NCBI GenBank assembly: GCA_002951995.1
Contig: CP019797.1
Coordinates: 327,001-391,000 of the forward strand
Reading direction: 5' to 3'
From: Stenotrophomonas acidaminiphila
GTDB lineage: Bacteria; Pseudomonadota; Gammaproteobacteria; Xanthomonadales; Xanthomonadaceae
DNA: 64,000 bases
Both the position numbers and the translations under genes were made by a program. Each line of letters begins with the position of its first letter. Positions within the stretch are counted from its first letter, which is position 1. This document shows, one piece after another, positions 22,763-33,000 of this stretch. The notes beneath the pieces were generated by a model. It was not told where the DNA came from, made no database searches, and saw only the letters and a list, made by a program, of their open reading frames with translations.

Positions 22763-23736
22763 GCAGCAATCCGGACAACAAGGACGCCGCGGGCAAGGCC
22801 GCCGCGCATGCCACGCCCGCGCCGTCGCGGCTGCGCGTGTGGTTCGCCCACCACCTGCACAGCGTGGTCTTCAGCCTCGGTCGCGCGCTGCGCAAGCCAT
22901 GGGCGACGGTGCTGACCGTGGCGGTGATGGCGCTGGCCCTGGCGCTGCCGCTGGGGCTGTCGATCGCGCTGGACAACCTGAAGCTGTTCGCCGGCAGCGT
23001 GCAGCAGTCGCGCGACATCAATCTGTTCCTCAAGCCGGAAGTCGACGGCGCCACCGCGCAGGACGTGGCCGCGGGCCTGCGCTCGCGTGCCGACGTGGCC
23101 GGCGTGGTGCTGCGTACGCCGGACGAAGGCCTGGCCGAACTGCGCCAGAGCGCGGGGCTGGGCGAGGCGATCGACGCACTCGGCGAGAACCCGCTGCCGA
23201 CACTGCTGATCGTCACTCCGGCCGGGGACCAGGACATGGCCCTGGCCAGCGCGCTGCAGGCGCTGCCGCAGGCCGACCTGGTCCAGCACGACGCACTGTG
23301 GCGCCAGCGCCTGGACGCCTGGCTCGGCTTCGGCACGCGTCTGGTGCAGGTGCTGTCGCTGCTGCTGGGGCTGGGCGCGGTGCTGGTGGTCGGCAATACC
23401 GTGCGCCTGGACATCCAGGCGCGGCGCGAGGAAATCGGCGTGCTGCAGCTGCTGGGCGCCAGCGACGGCTTCATCCGTCGCCCCTTCGTCTACCTGGGCG
23501 CCTGGTACGGCCTGGGCGCGGGCGCATTGGCGCTGGCGCTGGTGGGTGCCTGCGGCCTGGCCCTGCGCCCGCCGCTGGCCGCGCTGACCGGCAGTTATGG
23601 CAGTACCTTCACCCTGCATGGGCTCGATGCCCTGCATTCGGGGCTGGTGCTGCTGGGGACGGTGATCCTGGGGTGGCTGGGGGCGTGGCTGGTGACCGGG
23701 CACTTCCTCAGGCAGACTCGCCCGACCGATACCTGA
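22759..23736 (+). CDS. ftsX: Cell-division membrane protein FtsX
   Basis: A 325-residue protein with the FtsX layout: cytoplasmic N-terminus, first membrane segment at about residues 52-72 (WATVLTVAVMALALALPLG), a periplasmic domain that would contact a murein-hydrolase activator, then three further membrane segments (about 200-220, 255-280 and 295-315) around the ARREEIGVLQLLGAS permease motif. It partners FtsE, with which it overlaps by 4 bases. Confidence 0.95.
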   Translation: MSSNPDNKDAAGKAAAHATPAPSRLRVWFAHHLHSVVFSLGRALRKPWATVLTVAVMALALALPLGLSIALDNLKLFAGSVQQSRDINLFLKPEVDGATAQDVAAGLRSRADVAGVVLRTPDEGLAELRQSAGLGEAIDALGENPLPTLLIVTPAGDQDMALASALQALPQADLVQHDALWRQRLDAWLGFGTRLVQVLSLLLGLGAVLVVGNTVRLDIQARREEIGVLQLLGASDGFIRRPFVYLGAWYGLGAGALALALVGACGLALRPPLAALTGSYGSTFTLHGLDALHSGLVLLGTVILGWLGAWLVTGHFLRQTRPTDT

Positions 23737-23743
23737 CACGCGC

Positions 23744-24586
23744 ATGTCCACGCACGAACTCAAGCATCTGATCAGCGACGCCCCGCGGGTGATGGTGGTC
23801 GATGGCTCAAAACTGGTGCGCAAGCTGATCTCCGATGTGCTGCAGCGCGAGCTGCCGGACGTGGAGGTGGTGGGCTGCGCCGGCATCGAGGAAGCGCGCG
23901 CGGCGCTGGCGACCGGCCCGGTGCACCTGGTCACTACCTCGCTGGCCTTGCCCGACGGCGATGGCCTGGCGCTGGCGCGCAGCGTGCGCGAGGCGGCCGG
24001 GCAGGCCTACGTGCCGGTGATCGTGGTATCCGGCGATGCGCAGCGCCACCTGGAGCAGCGCCGCTTCAACGAGTTCGTCACCGACTATTTCGACAAGGCG
24101 CTGGGCCACGAGGCGCTGGCGACCTTCATCCGCGGCTACGTGCAGCCCGAGCCGGTGCCCGGCGCGACCGTGCTGTATGTCGAGGACAGCCGGGTGGTGG
24201 CCGAAGCCACCAAGCGCATGCTCGAGCGTCACGACCTGCACGTGGTGCACGTGCTCACCGCCGAGGATGCGTTTTCGCTGCTGACCGCCGAGTCGCTTGG
24301 GCGCACCACCCGGCGCATCGACCTGGTGCTCACCGACGTCACCCTCAAGGGCGAGCTCAACGGCCGCGACGTGGTCGAGCGCGTGCGCATCGACTTCGGT
24401 TACGGCAAGCGCCGCCTGCCGGTGCTGGTGATGACCGGCGACAGCAACCCGCACAACCAGTCCGCGCTGCTGCAGGCCGGTGCCAACGACCTGGTGCAGA
24501 AGCCGATCGAGGAGCGCCTGCTGGTGACCAAGGTGCTGTTCCAGCTGCGCCTGACCCGGCTGGCGCAACCGGCCGTGGCGCTGTGA
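23744..24586 (+). CDS. Response regulator with two receiver domains, the first lacking its phospho-acceptor
   Basis: A 280-residue protein made of two receiver domains and no output domain. The second (about residues 142-270) looks functional: acidic pocket in VLYVEDSR, acceptor Asp in DLVLTDVTL, Thr in VLVMTGDS and Lys in NDLVQKP. In the first (about 14-130) the usual acidic pair is reduced to VMVVDGSK, and the acceptor position reads [13 protein letters not shown], with Ser where Asp is expected; Lys in TDYFDKAL is kept. It starts 7 bases after ftsX and its stop overlaps the GTG start of ung. No histidine kinase is adjacent. A phosphorelay or protein-interaction role is plausible but not shown. 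Confidence 0.85.
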   Translation: MSTHELKHLISDAPRVMVVDGSKLVRKLISDVLQRELPDVEVVGCAGIEEARAALATGPVHLVTTSLALPDGDGLALARSVREAAGQAYVPVIVVSGDAQRHLEQRRFNEFVTDYFDKALGHEALATFIRGYVQPEPVPGATVLYVEDSRVVAEATKRMLERHDLHVVHVLTAEDAFSLLTAESLGRTTRRIDLVLTDVTLKGELNGRDVVERVRIDFGYGKRRLPVLVMTGDSNPHNQSALLQAGANDLVQKPIEERLLVTKVLFQLRLTRLAQPAVAL

Positions 24587-25315
24587 GCGCAGCGCCGAAC
24601 ATCCAGCTCGAGCCGGGCTGGAAGGCGCGTATCGGCGACTGGCTGCTGCGCCCTGACATGCGCGAACTGGCGGCCTTCCTGCGCCAGCGCAAGGCCGCCG
24701 GGGCGCGGGTGTTCCCGCCGGGGCCGCAGATATTCGCCGCGTTCGACGCGACCCCGTTCGAGCAGGTGAAGGTGGTGGTGCTCGGCCAGGACCCGTACCA
24801 CGGCGCCGGCCAGGCCCATGGCCTGTGCTTTTCGGTGATGCCGGGGTGCCGGTGCCGCCGTCGCTGCTGAACATCTACAAGGAGCTGGAAGGCGACGCCA
24901 GCGTCGCGCCGCCGTTCCAGCGCCCGGACCACGGCTGCCTGCTGCCGTGGACGCGGCAGGGGGTGTTGCTGCTCAACGCCGTGCTGACGGTCGAGGAAGG
25001 CCGCGCCGGCGCCCACCAGGGCAAGGGCTGGGAGGGCTTCACCGACCACGTGGTCGATATCCTCAACCGCGAGCGCGAAGGCCTGGTGTTCCTGCTCTGG
25101 GGCAGCTACGCGCAGGCCAAGGGCAAGGTCATCGACACCCGCCGCCACCGCGTGCTGAAGGCGCCGCATCCTTCGCCGCTGTCGGCCCACCGCGGCTTCC
25201 TCGGCTGCCGCCATTTCTCCCAGGCCAACGAGTACCTGGTCCGCCGCGGACAGCGGCCGATCGACTGGCGCCTGCCCCCCGCGCGGCGCTGGACGCCCAG
25301 CTCGCCGGTGGCTGA
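24583..25315 (+). pseudogene. ung: Uracil-DNA glycosylase, split by two single-base gaps in G/C runs
   Basis: Three reading frames together give a full family-1 uracil-DNA glycosylase (about 244 residues), which removes uracil from DNA. Frame 1 (GTG start overlapping the previous stop) holds [18 protein letters not shown] and the catalytic [17 protein letters not shown] (Asp about residue 69). It breaks at GGGG (24843-24846): one more G gives [19 protein letters not shown]. Frame 2 holds [21 protein letters not shown] and the active-site [11 protein letters not shown]. It breaks at CCCCCC (25275-25280): one more C gives [17 protein letters not shown] and a stop at 25313-25315; without it the frame runs on to 25400 as unrelated residues. 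Both look like sequencing gaps. Confidence 0.88.
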
Positions 25316-25439
25316 ACGCTCCCTGCGCTGTCATGTGGCGGTGACCCGCTTCCTGCTACGCTGGGCTGATTCCCGGTTGATCCATACCGGGAGGTTCTGA
25401 GGTGCTTCGGCGGCTGTTTTTCGACAAAAATAGAACGCT

Positions 25440-25467
25440 GGAACTTTTTCTGTACCGGGCAGTCCAA
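25440..25467 (+). promoter_or_regulatory. Sigma-E (RpoE) type promoter of rpoH
   Basis: GGAACTT (25440-25446), a 15-base spacer and GTCCAA (25462-25467) match the extracytoplasmic-function sigma-E promoter pattern (GGAACTT N15-16 GTCNNA). The expected start of transcription, about 25474, is 20 bases before the rpoH ATG. A TAAGAT at 25480-25485 could be a second, sigma-70 -10 element but has no good -35. Confidence 0.8.
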
Positions 25468-25493
25468 TAGTTCGACTGCTAAGATGAGGTCCT

Positions 25494-26369
<876 letters not shown>

Positions 26370-26396
26370 TCGCCACGCCGCCAGGCGGGCATGCGA

Positions 26397-26423
26397 AAGG
26401 CCCGGGGAAACCCGGGCTTTTTC
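26397..26423 (+). terminator. Intrinsic terminator of rpoH
   Basis: GCCCGGG / CCCGGGC with a GAAA loop is followed by five T residues, 31 bases past the rpoH stop. Confidence 0.92.
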
Positions 26424-26548
26424 GTTGCCGCTGGCCGCTACCGGCGCGGGCATGCCGGCACCGTCTTGCCAAACCGCGACCGCCGACGGCCTGCGTGGCG
26501 TCGGCGCGGTGTAGATTGCGCGGACGCAATCCACGAACGGAGACGACG

Positions 26549-27028
26549 ATGAAGGGAACCTGCCTGTGCGGCGCGGTCGAAGTGGTGGCCAACGATGCGG
26601 CGCAGATCGGCCTGTGCCACTGCAGCATGTGCCGGCGCTGGACCGGCGGGCCGTTCTTCGCCGTGCATTGTGACGACACGGTGCAGTTCAGCGGCGCCGC
26701 GCTGACGACCTTCCGCTCCTCGGAGTGGGCCGAGCGCGCGTTCTGCGGCACCTGCGGCAGCACCCTCTACTACCGGTTGGTGCCCGACGGTGCGTACTAC
26801 GTCTCGGCCGGCCTGTTCCAGGAGCAGGCCTTCGAACTGGCCAGCCAGATCTTCATCGACGAGAAGCCGCCGTTCTATGCGCTGGCCAACCAGACGCCGA
26901 CGCTGACCGGCCAGCAGGTGTTCGAGCAGTTCGCCGGCGGCAACGGGGGTAGTCCCGCTGCGCTCAGTCCGCCGGCGGCCGCGTGGTTGGATCGGTACCG
27001 GCGCCGGTATCGGCGTCGCCGAAGATGA
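26549..27028 (+). CDS. GFA-family (glutathione-dependent formaldehyde-activating enzyme-like) zinc protein
   Basis: A small protein with the GFA (CENP-V/Gfa) fold and its paired zinc ligands: GTCLCGAVEV, CHCSMCRRWTGG and CGTCGSTLYY. The start has CGGAGACGACG upstream. True glutathione-dependent activity on formaldehyde is doubtful for most members, so the role is unknown. The open frame runs to 27028 and overlaps the convergent ndh gene by 65 bases with an Arg-rich tail. One more G in the run at 26945-26949 would give FAGGNGG and a TAG at 26950-26952, which fits the family length (about 134 residues) and ends 11 bases before ndh; I favour that end. Confidence 0.85.
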   Translation: MKGTCLCGAVEVVANDAAQIGLCHCSMCRRWTGGPFFAVHCDDTVQFSGAALTTFRSSEWAERAFCGTCGSTLYYRLVPDGAYYVSAGLFQEQAFELASQIFIDEKPPFYALANQTPTLTGQQVFEQFAGGNGGSPAALSPPAAAWLDRYRRRYRRRRR

Positions 27029-28264
27029 TGCGCGCGCCGCGCTGGTAGCTCCAGTACGCCACCGCCCAGTTGAGCAACACCACCAGCCGGTTGCGGAAGC
27101 CGATCAGGAAGAACACGTGCGCGGCCAGCCAGAACCACCAGGCGAGCAGTCCGGAGAGCTTGAGCCGGCCCATGTGCACGATCGCGGCCATGCGCCCGAT
27201 GGTGGCCAGGTTGCCCTGGTCGCGGTAGCGGAACGGGGGCGGTGCCCCACGCTGCTGCAGCCGCGCGTGGATGGCGGCGGCCACGTACTTGCCCATCTGC
27301 TTGGCGGCCGGCGCCACGCCCGGTACCGGCCGACCATCGACCTGGGCCAGCGCGGCCAGGTCGCCGGCGACGAAGATCTCCGGGTGGCCGGGCACGGTGA
27401 GATCGGGTTGCACCAGTACCCGGCCGGCGCGGTCCAGCGGCGTGTCCAGCGTCCGCGCCAGCGGCGAGGCGGCGACACCCGCGGCCCAGACCACGGTACG
27501 GGCGGGGATGAAGTCCTGGCCCAGGCGGAAGCCCCGTGCGTCGATCGCGGTCACCGGCGTACCGGTATGCACGTCGACCCCGAGCCGTTCCAGTTGCCGG
27601 CGCGCCTTCAACGACAGCACTTCCGGGAAGCTGGACAGCACCCGCGGCCCGGCCTCGACCAGGCGCACTTTCGCCGACGCCGGATCGATATGGCGGAATT
27701 CGTTGCGCAGGGTGTGGCGCGCGATCTCGGCCAAGGTGCCGGCCAGCTCGACGCCGGTGGGGCCGCCGCCGACGATGGCGAAACTCAGCCATGCCGCCTT
27801 CTTTGCCGGATCCGGCTCGGCCTCGGCCTTCTCGAAGGCCAGCAGCAGCCGCCGCCGCAGCGCCAGCGCGTCGTCCAGCGTCTTCAACCCGGGCGCGTCG
27901 GGCGCCCATTGGTCGTTGCCGAAATAGGCGTGGGTGGCGCCACTGGCCACCAGCAGCAGGTCGTAGTCGAGTGTGCCGCCGTCGCGCAGCCGCACCAGGC
28001 GGTGCTGCTTGTCGATCGCCTCCACTTCGCCCAGCCGTACTTCGACGTTGCGCTGGCGGCCGAGGATGTGCCGCAGTGGCGCGGCGATGTCCGGGGCCGA
28101 CAGGCCGGCGGTCGCCACCTGGTACAGCAGCGGCTGGAACAGGTGATGGTTGCGGCGGTCGACCAGGGTGATGCGCAGTTTCGCGGTGGCCAGGGCGCGT
28201 GTGGCCCAGAGGCCGGCGAAGCCGCCGCCGATGATCAGCAGCCGGGGAGGGCGGTCGTGGGCAT
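26964..28264 (-). CDS. ndh: Type II NADH:quinone oxidoreductase; start apparently frameshifted
   Basis: A non-proton-pumping NADH dehydrogenase that passes electrons to quinone at the inner membrane. The FAD motif (LLIIGGGFAGLWATRAL), the NADH motif (FAIVGGGPTGVELAGTL) and the C-terminal FAD site (IFVAGDLAAL, VAPAAKQMGKYVA) are intact, and the end has the membrane-attaching hydrophobic helices (LLAWWFWLAAHVFFLIGFR). The only ATG with a ribosome binding site (GGAG, 6 bases upstream; A at 28264) is out of frame; one more base in the GGGG run at 28244-28247 makes it read MPTTALPRLLIIGGG. Otherwise the nearest in-frame start is far upstream with no homology. Confidence 0.9.
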
Positions 28265-28395
28265 GCGTTACTCCGGTGGGGGCCGGGCGCGGCCGGCTGG
28301 AGAGCGTGACAACCGGCTTCCATCTTCGCACGAGGTGCGCGCGCGCATGTCGATGGTCGATACTGGGGCCAATCGACCGCCATGGAGACAACGCC

Positions 28396-29172
28396 GTGTC
28401 CGATCCGGAGAAGCGCATCGCCCTGCTGATCGACGCCGACAACGCGCCCGCGGCGAAGATCGACGAAGTACTGTCCGAGGTGGCGCGCTTCGGCGTGGCC
28501 AACGTGCGCCGCGCCTATGGCAACTGGAAGAGCCCGCGGCTGAAGGGCTGGGAGTCGGTGCTGCACGAGTACGCGATCCGGCCGATCCAGCAGTTCGCCT
28601 ATTCCAAGGGCAAGAACGCCTCGGACATGGCGATGGTGATCGATGCGATGGACCTGCTCTACGCGCGCAACCTGGATGGCTTCGCCATCGTCTCCAGCGA
28701 TGCCGATTTCACCCCGCTGGTGATGCGGCTGCTGACCGACGGGGTCAAGGTATATGGCTTCGGCGAGAAGAAGACGCCCGATCCGTTCGTCAACGCCTGC
28801 TCGCAGTTCACCTACCTCGAGGCGCTGGGGCAGCCGCACCCCAGTACCCCGGAAGTGGGCCCGGACGCGGCCGAGGAGGCGCGCCCGCGCAAGAGCGGCG
28901 CGGAGCTGCGCGGCGACACGCGGCTGGTGAAGATGCTGCGCCGCGCGGTGACCGCGGCCGAGGGCGAGGATGGCTGGGCGCACCTGGGGCCGGTGGGCAG
29001 CCAGATCGGCAACCAGGCCTCGTTCGATCCGCGCAACTACGGGTACGGCAAGCTCTCCGACCTGCTCGCGGCGATCGGCCTGTTCGAGCTGAAGAAGGAC
29101 GGCAAGTCGTCCTACGTGCGCGCGCTGCCGCGCAAGGCCGCGCCCAAGGCCGGCAAGCCGGGCGCGGGCTGA
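28396..29172 (+). CDS. NYN-domain (DUF88) protein with C-terminal LOTUS/OST-HTH domain
   Basis: A 258-residue protein. The N-terminal NYN domain, a PIN-like nuclease fold, shows its acidic residues in ALLIDADNAP (about 10-19), the Asp of NASDMAMVIDAMDLL and SSDADFTPLV (about 101-110). The C-terminal part (about 170-245) resembles the LOTUS/OST-HTH RNA-binding domain (GWAHLGPVGSQIGNQ, GYGKLSDLLAAIGLFEL). The GTG start is preceded by GGAGA. Bacterial members are thought to cleave or bind RNA, but no target is known. It is divergent from ndh and transcribed towards the glutathione transferase gene 79 bases downstream. Confidence 0.85.
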   Translation: MSDPEKRIALLIDADNAPAAKIDEVLSEVARFGVANVRRAYGNWKSPRLKGWESVLHEYAIRPIQQFAYSKGKNASDMAMVIDAMDLLYARNLDGFAIVSSDADFTPLVMRLLTDGVKVYGFGEKKTPDPFVNACSQFTYLEALGQPHPSTPEVGPDAAEEARPRKSGAELRGDTRLVKMLRRAVTAAEGEDGWAHLGPVGSQIGNQASFDPRNYGYGKLSDLLAAIGLFELKKDGKSSYVRALPRKAAPKAGKPGAG

Positions 29173-29251
29173 TGGCGCACCGCTGCGGACGCCATCATGA
29201 CGTGGGCTGGCGTATCGTGCGCGCCTGGCATCGGCCATGACGGGAACCGCA

Positions 29252-29872
29252 ATGCTGAAGATCTGGGGACGCCACAATTCCAGCAATGTGCGCAAGGTGC
29301 TGTGGTGCGCCGAGGAGATCGGCCTGCCGTATGAATCGATCGAGGTCGGCGGCGCCTTCGGCGGCACGCAGACGCCGGAGTACCGGCAGATGAATCCCAA
29401 CGGGCTGGTACCGGTGATCGAGGACCATGGCCTGCCGGTGTGGGAATCCAACGCCATCGTCCGCTACCTGTCGGCGCGCTACGCGCTGGGTACGCTGTAC
29501 CCCGAGGATCCGGCGCGGCGCGCGCAGAGCGAGAAGTGGATGGACTGGACCATCTCCAGCTTCGCCGTGGCTTTCCGCGATCTGTTCTGGGGCGTGGTGC
29601 GCACCGCACCGGCCAACCGCGACGCGGCGCGCATCGACGCCGCGCTGGTGCGTTGTGGGGAGCTGCTGGCGCTGGCCGACGCCGAGCTGTCGCGGCAACC
29701 GTGGCTGTCCGGGGAGACGTTTGCGATGGGCGACATCCCGCTCGGCGCGTTCGCGTATGCCTGGTTCGAGATGCCGGTGCAGCGCCCGGAGCTGCCGCAC
29801 CTGGCCGGCTGGTACGCGCGCCTGCAGCAGCGTCCGGCCTATCGCAAGGGCGTGATGACGCCGCTGACCTGA
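29252..29872 (+). CDS. Glutathione S-transferase family protein
   Basis: A 206-residue protein with the thioredoxin-like N-terminal domain of glutathione transferases (MLKIWGRHNSSNVRKVLWC; glutathione-binding NPNGLVPVIED and WESNAIVRYLS) and the helical C-terminal domain (AMGDIPLGAFAYAWFEM). GGGAA lies close to the chosen ATG; a start 15 bases upstream is possible. It probably conjugates or reduces small electrophiles; substrate unknown. Confidence 0.9.
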   Translation: MLKIWGRHNSSNVRKVLWCAEEIGLPYESIEVGGAFGGTQTPEYRQMNPNGLVPVIEDHGLPVWESNAIVRYLSARYALGTLYPEDPARRAQSEKWMDWTISSFAVAFRDLFWGVVRTAPANRDAARIDAALVRCGELLALADAELSRQPWLSGETFAMGDIPLGAFAYAWFEMPVQRPELPHLAGWYARLQQRPAYRKGVMTPLT

Positions 29873-29913
29873 GAACTGCCGGAATACCGCAGACGCGCGG
29901 CAGGCCCCGCATC

Positions 29914-29996
29914 CACGCAGGGAGTCCGCCGGTGCGGGCATTGCCCCGCACGGGGCGTTTCCGGTGAAACCCATGCGGGGCGAGCCCCGCATCTAC
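29914..29996 (-). repeat. REP-like palindromes with GTAG head (Stenotrophomonas type)
   Basis: On the minus strand, GTAG is followed by ATGCGGGGC, a short loop and GCCCCGCAT (29973-29996). Next to it lies an imperfect palindrome (GTGCGGGC / GCCCCGCAC, 29932-29951), then a degenerate half-element, GTGGATGCGGGGC (29914-29926). A GTAG tetranucleotide leading a palindrome is the mark of the SMAG/REP elements of Stenotrophomonas maltophilia. They occupy the 193-base gap between the convergent glutathione transferase and receptor genes. Confidence 0.65.
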
Positions 29997-30065
29997 AAGC
30001 GCTGCAAACAGCGACAGCCGCCTGTACCAGCGCGGCTGTCGTCGTCGGTGCCCGGAAGGCAGGGA

Positions 30066-33000
30066 TCAGAACTTCCAGGTCAGGCCGAGATACAGCTGGC
30101 GACCACTGTAGCCATTGGAGTAGAAGCGGGCCTTGGTGTCATTGCCCAGGTGCGCGCGCTGCTCGGACTTGGTGGCGTTCAGTACGGAGGCGGTCAGGGT
30201 CAGATCCTCGCGGATGTTGAAAGCCGTGTTGAGGTCCAACTGATCGTACGGCTCGGTATAGATATTGAAGCCGTTGCTCAGGTCGCCAACCACCTCGCCG
30301 CGACGGTTGTACGAGGCGCGTGCCAGGAAGCGGGCATTCTCGTAGAACACGGTGAAGTTGGCCTGGTTCCTGGCGCTGCCGACCAGCGGCGAGGCGCCGA
30401 TGCTTTCGCCGTTGATCTCGACCGAGGCCATGTTGGTGTCGTTATAGGTGTAGTTGGCCTGGAAACCCAGGCCGAAGTCGAAGGTGTACTGGCCATACAG
30501 CTCCACACCCTGCGACACCGCGTCACGACCATTGGCATCGGTCTTGTAGTTCTGCACTGTGACCATCTGCCCGCCGACATTCATCTGCATGTCGCGTTCG
30601 ACGCCGATGGTGAAGTTCTTCACGTCCTTGCGGAACAGACCGATGCCGGCCACCGCGCCGGGCTTGAAGTACCACTCCAGGCTCAGGTCGTACTGGGTGG
30701 CCTCGAACGGATCCAGGCCCTTGTTGCTGCCTGAACCGTACCAGCCGGGGTTGACCGCGCCGCCGGCAACGACACGGTCGTTGCTGTATTCCTGGCTGTA
30801 GAAGCTCAGGCCACCCGGATAGGCGATGCTGGTGTAACGCGGGCGGGCGATGACCTTGGATGCCGCACCACGCAGCACCAGGCTGTCAGTGATGTCCCAG
30901 GCGATGTTGAAGCTTGGCAGGATGTCGGTATAGGTCTTGTCCAGCGCCGCAAGCTCGTAGGTCTTTTCGCGGGCCATGGCGTCGGGCAGGCGCACGAAGC
31001 CGCTTTCGCAGCCATAGCCGGTGTTCGAGCCCAGCAGCGCCGCGGCGGCGGGATCCGTACAGGCCATGGGATTGCCGGCGGCGTTGTCGGCGAAGTAGTC
31101 GATGAAGCGCTCGACCGAATCGCTCGATTCCGCATGCTGCCTGGTGCGTGCCACGCGCACGCCGATGTTGCCGCGCAGGCGCTCGGTGCGGAAGTTGGCC
31201 TGGAAGTAGCCGGAGTAGACCTTCTCGCCGACGTTGTAGACGAAATCGTCCTCACGGCGGTTCTGTGCCGGGCCGTAGGTGCTGTTGAGGTAATCGATGT
31301 AGGCCGGGTAGTTGATGCCCGGGAACAGGTTGGCGTTGAAGCCACCGGCGATGTTGCCCAGCGGTTGCGACAGGAAGAAGCCCGGCTGCGCGATGCCCGC
31401 GGTGGAATCACAGCCTGCCTGGTAGCGCTTGCTGTAATCGCCTGGGTCGGCGCCCTGGCACACCCAGTAGGTATTGCCGGTGTTGCGGTGCACGTCGGTG
31501 TCGTTGTACTTGGCGCCGAACTGGATCGAGTCCAGCACGCCGGCTTCGAACAGCTTGGTGAAATCGGCCTGGAAGTGGTTCTGCTCGATGCTGGTCTGCA
31601 TCCACGACGAGTCGGTCGAGCCCGTGTCGATCTCGGCGACACCGGCCATCAGCTTCTGCTGCAGATCGGGCGAGAAGGTCGCGGTCGGCGTTCCGGTGAG
31701 ATCCCACGCGCTGTACAGATTGCCGGCTTCCCAACTGTTGCCGACTTTGCGGCGGGGCTTGGCTGACATGCGGAAGCTCATCGACGGGCCGCCCTCGGAC
31801 CAGGTGCGGCCGCCGGCGAAGCTGGCCTTCCACAGCGGGCTGATATCCCAGTCCACGCTCAGGTCGGCAGTCTGCGACAAGGCCTTCTCGCGGCTGTAGG
31901 TGCCGGTCAGCTGCGGAGTGGGGATGGTGCAGTCATCCGGACCCCAGCCACCGCCTGGCAGGCCCGCGGCGGCGGCCTCGCCCTCGCTGCAGATGTAGGT
32001 CTTGCCGGCGAGCTTTTCGTACTCGGCGCCAGTGACGATGGTGCCGCTCGGGTCCATGGTGAAGCCGTTGAGCAGGCGGCCGCCTTCCCAGTTGCCGTCA
32101 CCGGCCACGCGCGCCAGGTTCCATTCCGGAATCTTGAGCATGTTCTGGGTGTAGTTGCCCTGCAGCTCGAAGCGGAAGTAGTTCGCGGTCATGGTGACGT
32201 TGTCGACCGGCTTGAACTGCAAGGTCAGCTGGCCACCGGTGCGTTCGCGCTTCTCGTCCTTCACCGCGAAGTTGACCGAGGTCGGCATCGAGAAACCGGA
32301 GTAGTGGTGGCCGTTCTGGTCATAGATGCCGGAGCGGCCCCAGAACTGCGACACACCCTTCATCGGGTTGCCATGCGCGTCGACAGGCGGGTTGCGGGTG
32401 GTGCCTGCCTCGTTCCAGACATAGTCATGGCTGATGTTGCCGTTGGCATCGAGGCGATCGCTGTACCACTGCCAGTCCTCGGTGGTGACATCCATGCTGC
32501 GGTTGGTGCGGTTCTGCCTGGTGGCACCGACCAGCAACCCGAAGCGCTCGTCCTTGCTGTGCCAGGAGTACAGCGCCGAGGCCTGCGGGTCGACACCGCT
32601 GCTGGTGTCCGAAGAGGTGCCCTCGATGCTGGCGAAGCCGGTGTTGGATTCCATGTCCAGCGGGCGACGGGTACGCAGGATCACCGTGCCGCCGATGCCG
32701 CCTTCGTCCAGGCGTGCCTCCGGCGTCTTGTACAGCTCGGCGGCCGACAGCATGTTGGATGGCAGAAGGGTGTAGTTGAACGAGCGCGAGGCTTCGTTGT
32801 TGGTTTCCGAGCTGGCGACGTAGTTGCCGTTCAGTTGCGTCAGGGTCAGGTCGGCGGCCAGTCCGCGCACGCTGACGTTCTTACCCTCGCCGCCGCTGCG
32901 GGTGATGATCACGCCCGGCACGCGCTGCAGCGCGTCGGCCACGTTCTTGTCGGGGAACTTGCCGACGTCCTCGGCGGTGATGACTTCGACCACCGCGTTG

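Noticed and set aside
24583-25400. A natural ung pseudogene or programmed frameshift
   Set aside because: Two breaks of the same kind occur within one gene, and six more occur in neighbouring genes including rho, which fits run-length errors better.
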